Source: Alphaproteobacteria bacterium (lineage in GTDB: Bacteria; Pseudomonadota; Alphaproteobacteria; RF32; UBA3637). Taken from it: a stretch of 6,037 bases of DNA. The notes beneath the pieces are model-generated. The model was given only the letters and a program-made list of their open reading frames with translations, was not told where the DNA came from and ran no database searches. The DNA lies in assembly GCA_017414845.1 (NCBI GenBank), contig JAFQJY010000163.1, positions 1 through 6,037 of the forward strand, in the 5' to 3' direction. Both the position numbers and the translations under genes were made by a program. This document shows positions 5,227 through 6,037 of this stretch, piece after piece (the first letter of the stretch is position 1; each line of letters begins with the position of its first letter).

Positions 5227-5889
5227 ATGAGAAAAAGATGTAAAAGTTCCGAATTATATCCTGTTGAAAAAGCAGATATCTACCCGCTTCCCGTTCGGTT
5301 GGAAAATGATATGCCGTCGGATGAAGTTGCTGTATTACTCGGTAACGAGCAAGACGGCACGTCGGATATACTTATCGGGGGATTGGATTTATTGGAGGCA
5401 GATGACCAACCGACGATTCCTGTCCGATTCTATTTTATACCGTCTGTTCATCCGATGAATTTGCCTGTTATCTTGTGCCGAAAACTGCGTTACAAAAAGA
5501 AACGTACGAATATCAATGTGTATCACATCAATCCGAACTGGATACGTCAAAGTGGATTGGAAAGGGCTATAAAGACACGGGAAAATGCGTATAATTTAAA
5601 AAATAAAAAGTATGCAAGACCCTTGGAGGAACGTTTGGAACGTTACGATACTTTAAAACGTCAGATTTTGCAAAAAGGTTGGAAAGATGATGAGCCACTC
5701 ATTATGATGCTCAATCGTCGTTTCGGGTTGAAGGATTGTTTGGATAACGGTCATCATCGGATGAGCATTTGTATAGATGAAAAAATTGAACGGGTAACGG
5801 TAAAATTTGCCTATATGAGCCGAGTTCATCCTGTTTTTGAGCCGTTTATCCGTTTTATGAAACGTTTTATTTATTTTAAAAAGGACTAA
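5227..5889 (+). CDS. ParB/sulfiredoxin-fold-like protein with NGHHR motif
   Basis: The protein has 220 residues from the ATG at 5227. TTG 5188 and GTG 5218 are in-frame alternatives; none of the three has a good Shine-Dalgarno, so the start is uncertain. Residues about 130-205 carry the recognisable part: [22 protein letters not shown], then [17 protein letters not shown] and VTVKF. This matches the ParB/Srx-like pattern, in which a GxHR motif binds or hydrolyses a nucleotide. The family includes ParB CTPases, nucleases and many uncharacterised proteins, and this one lacks the ParB helix-turn-helix region, so a partition role is unlikely. The first 100 residues (IYPLPVRL..., [10 protein letters not shown]) match nothing I recognise. 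The basic, aromatic C-terminus ([14 protein letters not shown]) may be a surface-binding tail. It shares its 3' end with the metK RBS and lies divergent to a glycosyltransferase, so a link to surface glycan synthesis is possible but unproven. Confidence 0.75.
   Translation: MRKRCKSSELYPVEKADIYPLPVRLENDMPSDEVAVLLGNEQDGTSDILIGGLDLLEADDQPTIPVRFYFIPSVHPMNLPVILCRKLRYKKKRTNINVYHINPNWIRQSGLERAIKTRENAYNLKNKKYARPLEERLERYDTLKRQILQKGWKDDEPLIMMLNRRFGLKDCLDNGHHRMSICIDEKIERVTVKFAYMSRVHPVFEPFIRFMKRFIYFKKD
5881..5885 (+). promoter_or_regulatory. RBS of metK inside the end of the ParB-like gene
   Basis: AAGGA lies 5 nt before the metK ATG at 5891 and overlaps the last codons of the ParB-like gene, whose stop ends one base before that ATG. 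Translation of the two is probably coupled. Confidence 0.7.
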
Positions 5890-5890
5890 T

Positions 5891-6037
5891 ATGACACATT
5901 TGTTTACCAGTGAATCAGTCAGTGAGGGACATCCGGATAAGGTCGCTGATCAAATTTCCGATTCGGTATTGGATTTATTTTTGACTAAAAATGAAAAAGC
6001 ACGGGTCGCCGTAGAAACGTTAGTAACGGAAAATACA
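5891..6037 (+). CDS. metK: S-adenosylmethionine synthetase (methionine adenosyltransferase), N-terminal part
   Basis: The first 49 residues of MetK are present and the gene runs off the window edge. The protein opens with the near-invariant [20 protein letters not shown]. His14, Asp16 and Lys17 of GHPDK match the ATP and Mg2+ binding residues of the E. coli enzyme, and Glu42 in VETLVT matches its potassium-site Glu, next to a Val where E. coli has Cys. The enzyme joins methionine and ATP in the cytoplasm to make S-adenosylmethionine, the main methyl donor, as a tetramer in known bacteria. LDLFL following QISD resembles alphaproteobacterial versions. It follows the ParB-like gene with one base between stop and start, so it likely shares that transcript. 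Full length in the family is about 385-400 residues. Confidence 0.97.
   Translation, partial: MTHLFTSESVSEGHPDKVADQISDSVLDLFLTKNEKARVAVETLVTENT

Overview
The window is AT-rich, Gram-negative-type bacterial chromosome. Several features point to a low-GC alphaproteobacterium, possibly host- or gut-associated. MetK carries the DLFL stretch that I associate with alphaproteobacterial MetK. There is a small RHH_4-type ribbon-helix-helix protein, a family most familiar from that class, and a DUF6782-like zincin. This placement is an inference from family resemblance; no rRNA or tRNA is present to confirm it. Genes are tightly packed with clear Shine-Dalgarno sites, and TAA, TAG and TGA are all used as stops.

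Region 1 (1-2465, + strand) is an operon that begins upstream of the window. It holds the C-terminal end of a probable MoxR-like AAA+ ATPase. Next comes a 150-residue protein that looks like an AAA+ core with eroded Walker A and Walker B motifs. Last is a COG3864/DUF2201-type protein with a HExxH putative metallopeptidase domain, a long Gln-rich linker and a VWA-like domain. The third gene is cut by an in-frame TAA at 1452-1454 inside the linker, yet the frame stays open for about 1 kb more and encodes an intact MIDAS-like VWA domain. The gene set resembles MoxR/VWA chaperone pairs, with the ATPase probably remodelling a target recognised by the VWA/peptidase protein. The substrate is unknown.

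Region 2 (2466-3537, + strand) is a separately promoted, unrelated zincin (HELTH motif). Its promoter has a consensus -35 box embedded in a cluster of TGTCAA repeats that looks like an operator.

Region 3 (3539-3976, - strand) is a short ribbon-helix-helix regulator-like gene converging on the zincin with a single base between stop codons. It has its own promoter and a perfect inverted repeat at the predicted transcription start, suggesting autoregulation.

Region 4 (3977-5107, - strand) is a GT4-type glycosyltransferase with its own promoter and RBS. Divergent from it (5227-5889, + strand) is a ParB/sulfiredoxin-fold-like protein with an NGHHR motif, whose 3' end contains the RBS of metK. metK (5891 to the window end) is the only housekeeping gene and is cut by the window edge.

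The most notable points are the interrupted metallopeptidase/VWA gene, the pseudo-ATPase-like partner between it and the AAA+ gene, and the two operator-like repeat clusters.
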